42,153 nt of DNA, taken from positions 1 through 42,153 of the forward strand of contig NZ_MIPP01000035.1 of the NCBI RefSeq assembly GCF_002095385.1, read 5' to 3'. The notes beneath the pieces are model-generated. The model was not told the origin of the DNA and made no database searches. It was given only the letters and a program-made list of their open reading frames with translations. Shown piece by piece: positions 16,408 to 25,639 of the stretch. Numbering within the stretch: position 1 is the first letter of the stretch; each line of letters opens with the position of its first letter. The position numbers and the translations under genes were made by a program. The stretch is from Pantoea eucrina. GTDB lineage: Bacteria; Pseudomonadota; Gammaproteobacteria; Enterobacterales; Enterobacteriaceae.

Positions 16408-18376
16408 TGTCCTGTGCGGTTATCACGGCGGCGATGCAGCAGGCAGGCATCCGCCGCTTAGCGGTTATAGCAGGTGATGCAGAGTGGGCGCGCGAGCAGG
16501 CCGGTCTATGGCAGCAGGCGCTGCCGGGTGACTGGATCACGCTCAGCAGCGCCTGCGACCTGACGCCGCACGTTGCCCCGACAGCGCTGCGAACGCTGCT
16601 GGGACGTGAATTTACCCATGCGCTGTTCGATGCGCGGCACGGCTTTCACGCTGAGGCTTTTGCCGCGCTGGCCGGTACGCTGCGCGCCGGCAGCTGGCTG
16701 CTGCTGCTGACGCCGCCGTGGGAGAGCTGGGCGACAGTTGCCGATGCGGACAGCCTGCGCTGGGCCGATGTCGCAGAGCCCATCGCCACGCCCCGTTTTA
16801 TACATCGCCTGCAGCAGCTGATGCTGAAAGATGACGAGGTGCTGCTGCAGCGCCAGCATCTGCCGGTACGTCAGCCGGCCGCAGGTGTCTGGCCGCGCTG
16901 GCAATGCCAGGCGCCACAGCAGCAGGCGGCTATTCTTGCTCAGCTGCAGGCGATCGCTTCCGGGGTGGCGGTGGTTACCGCACCGCGCGGGCGCGGCAAG
17001 TCGGCGCTGGCCGGCATGCTGGCACGTAATACAACGCACGCGCTGGTCACCGCTCCGGCGAAGGTGTCAACAGAGGTGCTGGCGCAGTTTGCCGGCGAGC
17101 AGTTTTCCTTTATGGCCCCTGATGCGATCCTGCAGCAGCCGATCGATCCGCTGCCTGCATGGCTGATCGTTGATGAGGCAGCCGCGATCCCGGCGCCGCT
17201 GCTGCAGCAGCTGGTTGCACGCTTTCCGCGTGTGCTGCTGACCACAACCGTGCAGGGGTACGAGGGCACCGGACGCGGTTTTTTGCTGCGCTTCTGCGCC
17301 ACCCTGCCTGGCGTTCACTATTTCACGCTGGATGAGCCCCTGCGCTGGTGCGCTAAGGATCCACTGGAGCAGTGGCTCAACCGCGCGCTGCTGTTTGAAG
17401 AAGCGGACCGCGCCGCGCCGGCATCAGAAATCACGTTATACCGAGCGATGCCGGATGCGCACCCCGCCGCGCTGGAGGCGGGCTATCGTCTGCTGGCGAG
17501 CGCGCACTATCGCACTTCGCCGCTCGACCTGCGCCGCCTGCTGGACGCGCCGGGGATGCAGCTCTGGCTGGCTGGCGCAGCAGAGAGCGTGGCCGGTGCC
17601 TGTGGCTGGTTGAAGAGGGCGGACTGGATGCAGAACTGGCGCAGGCTGTCTGGGCCGGCACGCGTCGCCCGCGCGGTAATCTGGTCGCGCAGTCACTGGC
17701 GGCACACGCCGGTTTCAGCGCGGCGGCGACGCTGCGCTCTCTGCGTATCAGCCGCATTGCGGTGACGGCCGCCCGCCGTCAGCAGGGCATTGGCCGGGCG
17801 CTGGTTTCACAGGCGCGTCACCAGGCCGCCGGCTGTGATTTTCTCTCGGTGAGCTTTGGTTACACGGCGGCGCTGTGGCGCTTCTGGCACGCCTGCGGCT
17901 TTACGCTGGTGCGGGTCGGATCGCAGCGTGAAGCGAGCAGCGGCTGCTACGCCGCGATGGCCATCTGCGCACTGACGCCGGCCGGGAAACTGCTGCAGAC
18001 GCAGGCGGCGCAGCGTCTGGCGCGCGATGCTGTCTGGCTGAACGATCTCATCGATTTACCGCTGCCGGACGGAGCGGGGCTGTCGCAGGATATTAATGAA
18101 GAGGATGTGGTGCTGCTGGCAGGTTTTGCCTGGGCACAGCGCCCGTTCGAGGCGAGCTATGCGGTGCTGCAGCGGCTGGTGCGCATACAACCACAGCCGT
18201 TAATGCAGGCCATACTGCTTCAGAAACAGACGCTGAGCGAGGCGGGCAGCAGCGCTGGTCTCAGCGGCCGCAGGGCGGTGGTACAGCGGCTGCGTCAGGA
18301 GACGGCTGAGGCGCTTGAACGGCTCGATCCGCAGGCAGCGCAGGCCTGGCAACAGCGGCTGACGTTGTTGCAATAA
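16407..18376 (+). pseudogene. tmcA: tRNA(Met) cytidine acetyltransferase TmcA, one-base frameshift
   Basis: TmcA acetylates the wobble cytidine (C34) of elongator tRNA-Met with acetyl-CoA and ATP. The first part has the N-terminal domain and the helicase-like ATPase, with Walker A TAPRGRGKS (191-199) and the Walker B-like VDEAAA (255-260). Around residue 397 (17599-17600) GCCTGTGG stands where GCCCTGTGG is expected, and the frame ends at 17765. The remainder, LWLVEEGGLDAELAQAVWAG through the GNAT domain (RQQGIGRAL) to the stop at 18376, is intact in the -1 frame. One added base gives 656 residues (671 in E. coli). The lesion separates the ATPase from the acetyltransferase. Confidence 0.9.
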
Positions 18377-18449
18377 ATCAGCGCTCTTGTTCAAATTTTC
18401 CCGGTATCACTCTGCTGGCTGCGGCGTATAGTGAATACAGGAGGTCAGT

Positions 18450-19145
18450 ATGGCTTTACGATATGTAGTTGTTCAGCAGCCGGCGCAGGCTGCTCAGCTT
18501 TTTTTGCTTTACCACGGCGCTGATGATAACCCTGATGCGATGGCACAGATTGGCACCTGGTTTGCTCAGGCGTTTCCGGACGCGCAGGTGGTGTCAGTAG
18601 GTGCGCCTTATACCGGTAGTGTGCCGCAGGGCCGCCAGTGGTTTATGGACTATCCCGCTCAGGATCGCTCGCCGCAGCAGTGTGTCGATGCGGTCATGCC
18701 GCTATTTATCGAGTCTGTCCGGCACTGGCAGCGTACTGCTGGCGTCCGGCCCGAAGCGACGGCGCTGGTCGGGTTCTCGCAGGGCAGCACCATGGTTCTG
18801 GAGGGCGTAAAAGCGCAGCCGGAGCTGGCGGGACGGGTGGTGGCGTTTAGCGGGCGCTATACCACGCTGCCGGAACGCGCCAGCAGGCGTAATACCATTC
18901 ATCTTATTCACGGCGATGATGACGAACAGGTACCGCTACAGCATGCTGAAGCGGCGAACCAGCGTCTGACCGAGCTGGGCGGCGATGTGACGCTGGATGT
19001 GGTGAACGATCTGCCGCATGCGATAGATGAACGCAGCATGGCGCGGGCGCTGCATCATCTGCGCTATACCATACCGCGCCGCTATTTTGATGAAGCATTG
19101 AGCGGCGCCAAACCCAACGACGACGACGTTGTGATGTTTTTATAG
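18450..19145 (+). CDS. ypfH: Esterase YpfH (alpha/beta hydrolase)
   Basis: This 231-residue carboxylesterase belongs to the phospholipase/carboxylesterase branch of the alpha/beta hydrolases; its natural substrate is unknown. The nucleophile serine lies in GFSQG (about 112-116). The GDDDEQVP region carries the acidic residue and DLPHAID the catalytic histidine. The start ATG follows AGGAGG. The C-terminus (YFDEALSGAKPNDDDV) matches E. coli YpfH. The TAG stop forms the first bases of the palindromic repeat cluster. Confidence 0.92.
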   Translation: MALRYVVVQQPAQAAQLFLLYHGADDNPDAMAQIGTWFAQAFPDAQVVSVGAPYTGSVPQGRQWFMDYPAQDRSPQQCVDAVMPLFIESVRHWQRTAGVRPEATALVGFSQGSTMVLEGVKAQPELAGRVVAFSGRYTTLPERASRRNTIHLIHGDDDEQVPLQHAEAANQRLTELGGDVTLDVVNDLPHAIDERSMARALHHLRYTIPRRYFDEALSGAKPNDDDVVMFL

Positions 19146-19335
19146 GGGGCGGGTGGCATTAATGCCGCCCCTACAATTTCGTAGGGGGCGCATTTATGCG
19201 CCCCTGGGTATTTACGCGTCCATCGCCCATTTGCGGCCAGGGCGGCATGAATGCCGCCCCTACAATAACCCGTAGGGGGCGCATTTATGCGCCCCTGGTG
19301 TATTCATGCGCCCCTGATGTTTTTACGCGCCCCTG
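19143..19335. repeat. Palindromic repeat cluster between ypfH and ypfN
   Basis: Four full palindromes and two partial ones fill the space between two convergent genes. Exact copies of the 63-88 element are at 19181-19206 and 19272-19297. Related GGCATTAATGCC and GGCATGAATGCC versions are at 19143-19174 and 19238-19263. Half elements ending GCGCCCCTG are near 19302-19316 and 19320-19335. Two stem types (GGGCGCA.. and GGCGGCAT..) alternate, like REP units arranged as BIMEs. Confidence 0.88.
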
Positions 19336-19337
19336 GC

Positions 19338-19526
19338 CTATTTTTTCTTTGGCCAGTCATCTTCATCATCCCACTTATCGTTGAAATCACGATGCGGGGG
19401 TAAATCCGGCCGGTTATCCATATATTTCTTATGATCGATGCGCTTGAGATCTTTATAGACGTTCATCAGTACGCCCACCATCAGCACAATCACCAGGATC
19501 CACCAGTACTCTTTTAACCACTCCAT
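19338..19526 (-). CDS. ypfN: Small membrane protein YpfN (UPF0370)
   Basis: A 62-residue protein with one membrane helix (about 6-24, [16 protein letters not shown]) and a charged cytosolic tail ending in [18 protein letters not shown], the signature of the UPF0370 family. Function is unknown. GGAGACGGGGC precedes the ATG. It lies 25 bases downstream of dapE, probably in the same transcript. Confidence 0.92.
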   Translation of the reverse strand: MEWLKEYWWILVIVLMVGVLMNVYKDLKRIDHKKYMDNRPDLPPHRDFNDKWDDEDDWPKKK

Positions 19527-19551
19527 GCCCCGTCTCCTTGTTTATATGCGG

Positions 19552-20679
19552 TCAGGCGATCAGCTGCTCCATAATGCGCTGATACATGCGGCTCAGCAGC
19601 TGCAGATCTGACGCTTTGACGCACTCATTGATTTTATGAATTGTGGCGTTAACCGGGCCAAGCTCCACTACCTGCGCTCCCATACGGGCAATAAAGCGTC
19701 CGTCAGAAGTGCCGCCCGTGGTCAACAGCTGCGGCTTAATTTCATTATAGTGCGTTACGGCGTTTACCACGGCATCGACCAGCCTGCCGCGTGACGTCAG
19801 GAAGGGCTGTCCGGAAACGGTCCACTCCAGCGTATAGCGCAGCTGATGGCGGTCCAGCAGTTCTGTCACGCGATCTTTAATCATCTGATCGGTCAGCTCG
19901 GTGCTGAAGCGAAAGTTAAACTGGACAAAAAATTCGCCAGGAATAACGTTATTGCTGCCGGTACCCGCCTGCACATTCGCAATCTGCATGCTGGTTGGCG
20001 GAAAGAATGCGTTGCCCTGATCCCACTCGGTGGCCACCAGCTCATTCAGCGCCGGCATGGCACGGTGTACCGGATTATCCGCCAGGTGCGGGTAGGCGAC
20101 ATGGCCCTGCACGCCGTGCAGCGTCAGGTTTGCGGTCATTGAACCGCGCCGGCCATTTTTCACCACATCCCCGACGATCTCTGTACTGGAGGGCTCACCC
20201 ACCAGGCAGTAATCCAGGCGTTCATGACGCGCCATCAGGCGCTCCACCACTTTGACCGTGCCGTTGACCGCGCTGGCCTCTTCATCGGAGGTGATCAGAA
20301 ACGCCAGGCGGCCCTTGTGCTGCGGATGCGCAGCGACAAAACGTTCAGCGGCGACCACCATCGCTGCCAGCGAGCCCTTCATATCGGCGGCACCGCGCCC
20401 AAACAGCATGCCATCGCGGATAGTGGGCTCAAACGGCGGGTTGATCCAGCGGTTTGCATCACCGGGCGGAACGACATCAGTGTGTCCGGCAAACGCCAGG
20501 GTTTCACCGTGACCGCGCGTGGCCCAGACGTTCAGCGTGTCATTAATATGCATCTGCTCAATCTGAAAACCGATCGCCTCCAGGCGGGCGATCAGCAAGG
20601 CCTGACAGCCCGCATCATCCGGACTTAGCGAAGGGCGACGGATGAGCTGCTGAGCCAGCTCAATAACCGGACAGAACAT
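19552..20679 (-). CDS. dapE: Succinyl-diaminopimelate desuccinylase DapE
   Basis: DapE is an M20-type di-zinc hydrolase that frees LL-diaminopimelate from its N-succinyl form in lysine and cell-wall synthesis. ATG 20679 gives 375 residues, exactly as in E. coli; the frame is open further upstream but would overlap yffB. The zinc ligands include His66 in FAGHTDVV and Asp99 in [10 protein letters not shown]. The catalytic Glu133 and metal ligand Glu134 are in TSDEEASA. Its AGGAG ribosome site lies inside the end of yffB, whose TAA is one base before this ATG. The order yffB-dapE-ypfN is kept from E. coli. Confidence 0.97.
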   Translation of the reverse strand: MFCPVIELAQQLIRRPSLSPDDAGCQALLIARLEAIGFQIEQMHINDTLNVWATRGHGETLAFAGHTDVVPPGDANRWINPPFEPTIRDGMLFGRGAADMKGSLAAMVVAAERFVAAHPQHKGRLAFLITSDEEASAVNGTVKVVERLMARHERLDYCLVGEPSSTEIVGDVVKNGRRGSMTANLTLHGVQGHVAYPHLADNPVHRAMPALNELVATEWDQGNAFFPPTSMQIANVQAGTGSNNVIPGEFFVQFNFRFSTELTDQMIKDRVTELLDRHQLRYTLEWTVSGQPFLTSRGRLVDAVVNAVTHYNEIKPQLLTTGGTSDGRFIARMGAQVVELGPVNATIHKINECVKASDLQLLSRMYQRIMEQLIA

Positions 20680-20680
20680 G

Positions 20681-21049
20681 TTATGACTTCTCCTGAATAA
20701 AAGCGTGGTAAAGATCGGCGCTGTAGCCCGGCAGCAGGCTGCCATCGGGGGCGGCAAGCAGCGGACGTTTAATGATGGCAGGCTGTGCCAGCATCACGGC
20801 GCTGGCGCTGGCGGCATCCTTAATCTCGGCACGTTCTGCTTCCGGCAGCCTGCGCCAGGTGGTACCGCGCGTATTCAGCAGGGCTTCATAGCCAAGCCGA
20901 TCGATAAAGTGCTGCAGCAGCGCGGCATCCAGTCCATCCGCGCGATAATCGTGAAACCGGTAGTCGATGCCGGACACGGTTAGTGCATTGCGCGCTTTTT
21001 TTACGGTGTCGCAATTTTTGATTCCGTACATCACCCACTGCGCTGTCAT
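20681..21049 (-). CDS. yffB: ArsC-like (Spx/thioredoxin-fold) protein YffB
   Basis: A 122-residue member of the ArsC/Spx-like family, starting [21 protein letters not shown] from ATG 21049. It has the single N-terminal cysteine (Cys14) where arsenate reductases have theirs, and RPLL near the C-terminus. E. coli YffB is a glutathione-binding protein not shown to reduce arsenate, so I avoid that label. GGGAAACAGCT precedes the start. It is the first gene of the yffB-dapE-ypfN unit. Confidence 0.9.
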   Translation of the reverse strand: MTAQWVMYGIKNCDTVKKARNALTVSGIDYRFHDYRADGLDAALLQHFIDRLGYEALLNTRGTTWRRLPEAERAEIKDAASASAVMLAQPAIIKRPLLAAPDGSLLPGYSADLYHAFIQEKS

Positions 21050-21389
21050 AGCTGTTTCCCGTTCTGCAAAAAAATCTGCGCGCGAGTTTACCACAGCGGG
21101 GTGCGCGCGGTGAGCGTCAGTGGATATTGCCTGCATTTTTCATCATCTGCGGCCTTTAATCGAAAACGCTAATCAGGACCAGTAAGCGCTTTCATTCTGA
21201 GCGCAAACTGCCCGCTGTCTTATTATCAGGCCGGTAAGGATTATCTTAATCACGGAATTGTGCTACAGGATGAAAAAACATTATTTTTCATTCTGAACAG
21301 AAGCTTGCAGAAATGTGCGTTACGGCACAAAAAAGAAAAATTGCAGCTTTTCCCCGCGTCTGCCGATAGTGATAAGAGGTGGAAACGTA

Positions 21390-21418
21390 TTCACCTGCAG
21401 AAAAAAGCGGCGTACAAT
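21390..21418 (+). promoter_or_regulatory. Promoter of ypfM
   Basis: TTCACC (21390-21395) and TACAAT (21413-21418) lie 17 bases apart, 26 bases before the ypfM ATG. The hexamers match sigma-70 at 4 of 6 and 5 of 6. The rest of the 394-base gap between yffB and ypfM (21050-21443) is AT-rich. It contains an 8-base inverted repeat ATGAAAAA/TTTTTCAT at 21270-21277 and 21284-21291, and no other gene I can support. Confidence 0.6.
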
Positions 21419-21443
21419 TGCCATCACAATAAGAGAGGTTGTT

Positions 21444-21503
21444 ATGGTTGAATATGAACTGGGGAACTGGAAAGAATTTATCGAAGCGATGTTACGTAAG
21501 TAA
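21444..21503 (+). CDS. ypfM: Small protein YpfM, 19 residues
   Basis: The peptide MVEYELGNWKEFIEAMLRK is nearly the same as E. coli YpfM (MIERELGNWKDFIEVMLRK), a small expressed protein of unknown role. The AGAGAGG ribosome site, a promoter upstream and a strong terminator 65 bases after the stop make it a complete one-gene unit. The amphipathic pattern suggests a short helix that could bind a membrane or a partner protein. It sits next to acrD here as in E. coli. Confidence 0.93.
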   Translation: MVEYELGNWKEFIEAMLRK

Positions 21504-21567
21504 CGCGTGACGAGGAAAGCAGGGCGTTTCCCCCCTTGCTGCGATTCTGACCACACACATCAATAGA

Positions 21568-21598
21568 GCCGCCGGGAGCCTCTCCCGGCGGCTTTTTT
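21568..21598 (+). terminator. Terminator after ypfM
   Basis: GCCGCCGGGAG (21568-21578) pairs perfectly with CTCCCGGCGGC (21582-21592) over a 3-base loop, followed by six Ts. It lies between the convergent ypfM and acrD. The minus strand has no matching T run. Confidence 0.92.
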
Positions 21599-21606
21599 CA
21601 TGCCGG

Positions 21607-24600
21607 CTAAACGTGCGATTTCTCACGCAGCGGAAAGCGACGCCGGACCAGCACAAAGAACAGAGGTACAAAGAAAATAGCCAGCAGCGTGGCTGTCAGC
21701 ATACCGCCCAGAACGCCAGTCCCTACCGCATGCTGACTGCCTGAACCCGCGCCGCTGCTGATCGCCATCGGCAGAACGCCAAACATAAAGGCAAGCGAAG
21801 TCATTAATATCGGACGCAGGCGCTGACGCGAGGCTTCCAGAGTGGCCTCCTTTAACTCACGGCCTTTGCTGTTGATCTCATTCGCAAACTCCACGATCAG
21901 AATCGCGTTTTTCGCCGAAAGCCCGATCACCGTCAGCAGCCCGACCTGAAAATAGACATCGTTTTCCAGTCCGCGCAGCCATGTTGCCAGCAGAGCACCG
22001 ACAACACCCAGCGGCACAACCAGCATCACCGAAAAGGGAATAGACCAGCTTTCATAGAGCGCAGCGAGACACAAAAACACCACCAGCAGCGAAATAGCAT
22101 AGAGCGCCGGGGCCTGCGCGCCGGATAATCGTTCCTGATAAGATGCGCCGGTCCACTGGAAGCCTACCCCGAGCGGCAGCTGCGCCACCAGCTTCTCCAT
22201 CTCATCCATGGCGGTTCCGCTGCTGACGCCGCTGGCCGCTTCGCCAACAATTTCCAGCGAGGCGTAGCCGTTATAGCGCTCCAGGCGCGGTGAGCCGGTT
22301 TCCCAGCGGCTGGTGGCAAACGCAGAGAAGGGCACCATGCCGCCGCTGCTGTTGCGCACGTACCATTTATTGATATCGCCGGGCAGCATACGAAACTCCG
22401 GTGCCGACTGCACATAGACCTTTTTAACCCGGCCGCGATCGAGAAAATCATTCACATAGGTCGATCCCCAGGCGGTAGAGAGGGTCTGGTTGATGGTGTC
22501 CAGCGAGACGCCGAGCGCCTGCGCTTTGCGCTGGTCGATATCGATCTGCAGCTGCGGCGTATCGTCCAGGCCATTATGCCGCACGCGCGACAGCGCCGGA
22601 TCGGCTGACGCCAGCGCCAGCAGCTTATCGCGCATCGCCATCATCTGCGTGTGCCCGATACCGCTGTGATCCTGCAGCTGCAGATCAAAGCCCGAGGAGC
22701 TGCCCATGCCGCTGATGGCCGGGGGGCTGCTGGCGACCACGCGTGCTTCAGCAATCGCGGCAAATGCGCGGGTAGCGCGCTCAATAATGGCAAAAGAGGT
22801 GCGGTCGTCACCGGGACGTTGATCCCAGGGCGTGAGGCGGACAAACAGCCGCGCCACGTTCTGACCGTTGCCGCCAGGCCCGGATCCAATGGTGGCAAAC
22901 ACGGACGTGACGTTCTCTTTTTCCGCCGTAAGGTAGTAACGTTCAACTTTCTCAACCACGCGGGAGGTCTGCTGCAGCGTTGAACCCGGCGGCAGCTGAA
23001 TCTGCGTCATAAATACGCCGCGATCTTCCAGCGGCAGAAAAGAGGTCGGCAGACGCAAAAAGAGAAAAGCCATCAGGCCGATCAGCGCGGCATAGAGCAG
23101 CATCCAGCGGCCACTCTGGCGCAGCAGTCGCGCAACGCCCCGTTCGTAGCGCTGAGTGCTGGCGTTAAACGCGCGGTTAAACCAGCCGAAAAATCCGCGC
23201 TGACCGTGATGTTCACCCTGTTTCAGCGGCTTAAGCAGCGTGGCGCAGAGGGCGGGCGTCAGGATCATCGCCACCAGTACTGACAGCACCATAGCGGAGA
23301 CAATCGTAATGGAGAACTGGCGATAAATGGCACCCACCGTGCCACCAAAAAAGGCCATCGGGACAAAGACCGCGGAGAGAACCAGCGCAATGCCCACCAG
23401 CGCCCCCTGTATCTGCCCCATCGATTTGCGCGTGGCGGCCCGTGGCGATAACCCTTCCTCGCTCATGATGCGCTCAACGTTTTCCACGACCACGATCGCA
23501 TCATCAACCAGCAGGCCAATGGCCAGCACGACGGCAAACATGGTCAGGGTATTAATACTGAAGCCGCAGATATAGAGCACGGTAAACGTACCCAGCAGCA
23601 CCACCGGCACCGCGATAGTGGGGATCAGCGTGGCGCGAAAATTCTGCAGAAAGAGATACATCACCAGAAACACCAGCAGGATCGCTTCCAGCAGCGTTTT
23701 GACGACATCTTTTATTGAGGCCTTAACAAAAGGCGTGGTTTCAAATGCGATTTTCGCTTCAAGGCCGGGGGGAAAATAGTGCGCCAGCTCCGCGACGCGG
23801 GCGCGGACCAGCCGGTCAGTATTCATCTCATTCGCGCCGGAAGCCAGCTTTACACCCAGACCTGATGCGGGCTGACCGTTATAGCGACTCAGGTAGTCAT
23901 ATTTCTCTGCGCCCATGGCGATGCTGGCAACATCACCCAGCGTGACAACTGCACCGCTGCCGCTGCTTTTTAAGGTAATGGCGCGAAACTGCTCCGGCGT
24001 CTGCAGCATGGACTGCGCGTTGACCGTGGCATTCAGCGCCTGCTTCTCTACCGACGGCAATCCGCCGACCTGGCCAACGGCGACCTGGGTATTTTGTGAC
24101 TCAATCGCCTGAATGATATCGGCGGTCGTAAGCGCATAGCGCGTCAGTTTGACGGGATCGAGCCAGATGCGCATAGCGTACTGTGACCCATAGGCATCCA
24201 CCTGACCGACGCCATCGATGCGGCTGAGCGGATCCTGGATGTTACTGGCAACGTAATCAGCAATATCCTGCTTATCCATGCTGCCATCGGTGGAGACAAA
24301 CGCAATCATCAGAATGTTGCTGTCGCCGGTTTTATTAACGTTAACCCCCTGCGCCTGAACGGCGGCCGGAAGTTTGCGCAGCGCGCTCTGCAGCTGGTTC
24401 TGCACCTGCTGACGCGCCTCATCGGGATCGGTACCGGCGAGAAAGGTCAGCGTAATCTGCACCTGGCCGGTATTGCTGCTGTTGGAGGACATATACATCA
24501 GGTTATCGATGCCGGTCATATTCTGTTCGATAACCTGCGTAACGGTATTCTCCAGCGTCTGGGCAGAGGCGCCGGGATAATTGGCCGTGATGCGGACATT

Positions 24601-24723
24601 GGGCGGAGCAAGATCCGGATACTGTTCAACCGGAAGCGAGGTGATAGCCAGCGTGCCGCACAGACAGAGTAAAATCGCCAGAACCCAGGCAAATACCGGG
24701 CGGTCGATAAAAAAGTCCGACAT
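21607..24723 (-). CDS. acrD: RND multidrug efflux transporter AcrD
   Basis: AcrD is an inner-membrane proton-driven pump of the HAE1 RND family. With AcrA and TolC it exports aminoglycosides and other hydrophilic drugs, bile salts and siderophores. ATG 24723, after TGAGGAG, gives 1038 residues (1037 in E. coli). The N-terminus reads [17 protein letters not shown]. The proton-relay helix carries [25 protein letters not shown] with the paired aspartates. No acrA gene is nearby, so it must share AcrA from elsewhere. A possible BaeR box lies upstream. In E. coli narQ and aegA separate acrD from nudK; here a DUF1471 gene and ansP do. Confidence 0.95.
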   Translation of the reverse strand: MSDFFIDRPVFAWVLAILLCLCGTLAITSLPVEQYPDLAPPNVRITANYPGASAQTLENTVTQVIEQNMTGIDNLMYMSSNSSNTGQVQITLTFLAGTDPDEARQQVQNQLQSALRKLPAAVQAQGVNVNKTGDSNILMIAFVSTDGSMDKQDIADYVASNIQDPLSRIDGVGQVDAYGSQYAMRIWLDPVKLTRYALTTADIIQAIESQNTQVAVGQVGGLPSVEKQALNATVNAQSMLQTPEQFRAITLKSSGSGAVVTLGDVASIAMGAEKYDYLSRYNGQPASGLGVKLASGANEMNTDRLVRARVAELAHYFPPGLEAKIAFETTPFVKASIKDVVKTLLEAILLVFLVMYLFLQNFRATLIPTIAVPVVLLGTFTVLYICGFSINTLTMFAVVLAIGLLVDDAIVVVENVERIMSEEGLSPRAATRKSMGQIQGALVGIALVLSAVFVPMAFFGGTVGAIYRQFSITIVSAMVLSVLVAMILTPALCATLLKPLKQGEHHGQRGFFGWFNRAFNASTQRYERGVARLLRQSGRWMLLYAALIGLMAFLFLRLPTSFLPLEDRGVFMTQIQLPPGSTLQQTSRVVEKVERYYLTAEKENVTSVFATIGSGPGGNGQNVARLFVRLTPWDQRPGDDRTSFAIIERATRAFAAIAEARVVASSPPAISGMGSSSGFDLQLQDHSGIGHTQMMAMRDKLLALASADPALSRVRHNGLDDTPQLQIDIDQRKAQALGVSLDTINQTLSTAWGSTYVNDFLDRGRVKKVYVQSAPEFRMLPGDINKWYVRNSSGGMVPFSAFATSRWETGSPRLERYNGYASLEIVGEAASGVSSGTAMDEMEKLVAQLPLGVGFQWTGASYQERLSGAQAPALYAISLLVVFLCLAALYESWSIPFSVMLVVPLGVVGALLATWLRGLENDVYFQVGLLTVIGLSAKNAILIVEFANEINSKGRELKEATLEASRQRLRPILMTSLAFMFGVLPMAISSGAGSGSQHAVGTGVLGGMLTATLLAIFFVPLFFVLVRRRFPLREKSHV

Positions 24724-24859
24724 AACTCTGTTACTCCTCAGCGGCAGCTTGTCATTATTATATGAGCAGCGCACGGCTGGCGCGCTGGCAGGCTAGGCGG
24801 GCACACTCTGCAGGCGCCTGCCCGCTTTACTTTACGCGGTGTAAATCAGAGAAACGTGG

Positions 24860-24877
24860 AGTAATTATGGAAGAAAT
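24860..24877 (-). promoter_or_regulatory. Possible BaeR box upstream of acrD
   Basis: On the minus strand ATTTCTTCCATAATTACT agrees with the published BaeR box TTTTTCTCCATDATTGGC at 12 of 18 positions, including the unbroken core CCATAATT. It is 137 bases before the acrD start. E. coli acrD is activated by BaeSR. The rest of the 331-base gap 24724-25054 shows no gene. Confidence 0.4.
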
Positions 24878-25054
24878 GTAAATGTTGCGTGGCCGGACGG
24901 CTCAACCGGTGCCGTACTGCTTTACCTTTCCCGGCAATACAGACATTAATCTGGCTAAACATTAAACAGATTTACCGACCGCCTGGCCTGGTTTGCACAG
25001 GCTTGCCAATACTTCTCCTGTCACCCGCTATTTTCTGCCACTCAGGAGATCCTT

Positions 25055-25327
25055 ATGAAACGAGCTACTACCCTCTTTGGTGCGGCCCTGCTTGCCACCG
25101 CAAGTTTTTCCACGCTGGCTGCTACGCCGCTGAGCGAGGCGGATGCCCAAAACATGCAGCCTGCAGGCACCATATCGGTCAGCGGCGTGCGCGGCACGCT
25201 GGATGACGCCACCCGCCAGCTGTCGCAAAAAGCGGAAGAGATGGGCGCCACACACTTTCGCGTCATTGGCGCGCAGAATCCTGGCGACTCCAGCCTCTGG
25301 AACGGCAGCGCTGAAATCTATCGCTAA
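25055..25327 (+). CDS. Small exported DUF1471 (YdgH/BhsA/McbA-like) protein
   Basis: A 90-residue protein with a clear signal peptide (about 1-22, cut after TLA/A), so mature protein is periplasmic or outer-membrane associated. The remainder fits the DUF1471 fold: an N-terminal stretch, then GTISVSGVRGTLDDATRQLSQ and the helix-strand KAEEMGATHFRVIGA. Family members BhsA, McbA and YhcN respond to stress and affect biofilm and envelope permeability; this paralogue cannot be placed among them. GGAGATCCTT precedes the ATG. It has its own terminator, and it is not at this position in E. coli. Confidence 0.87.
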   Translation: MKRATTLFGAALLATASFSTLAATPLSEADAQNMQPAGTISVSGVRGTLDDATRQLSQKAEEMGATHFRVIGAQNPGDSSLWNGSAEIYR

Positions 25328-25396
25328 TGCGTTACCCGGGAGCTGCGCAACCGGGCATTTCCCGGCCCGATTTTCTGCTTTTCTGACGCCATCCTG

Positions 25397-25425
25397 ACCG
25401 GTCACGCTGCTGACCGGTTTTTTTT
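25397..25425 (+). terminator. Terminator after the DUF1471 gene
   Basis: ACCGGTCA (25397-25404) pairs with TGACCGGT (25411-25418) over a 6-base loop, followed by a run of eight Ts. The next 215 bases before ansP contain an isolated TATATT (25472-25477) that might be a -10, with no clear -35. Confidence 0.85.
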
Positions 25426-25639
25426 GTGCGTCACGACCGATTCTTACAAATCAGATCGTGCGTCCAGCCAGTATATTTTGCTTCGTTCATGCAGAACGGG
25501 TAGGATTCATCGCCGTAATTTCCCGGGTCGCCACGCGCATCGTTCCACTGCTCAGGCACCGGTTTTTTACTCCATTTCGCACCGCAGGCGCAAACGATTG
25601 GTCAGCCGGTGATTGATGGTCAGGACAAACAGGAAAGCT

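Noticed and set aside
25588..25603. PurR-like sequence upstream of ansP
   Set aside because: Only the left half and centre (CGCAAACG-TTG) fit; the right half lacks the required GCGT, and AnsP is not expected to be a purine gene.
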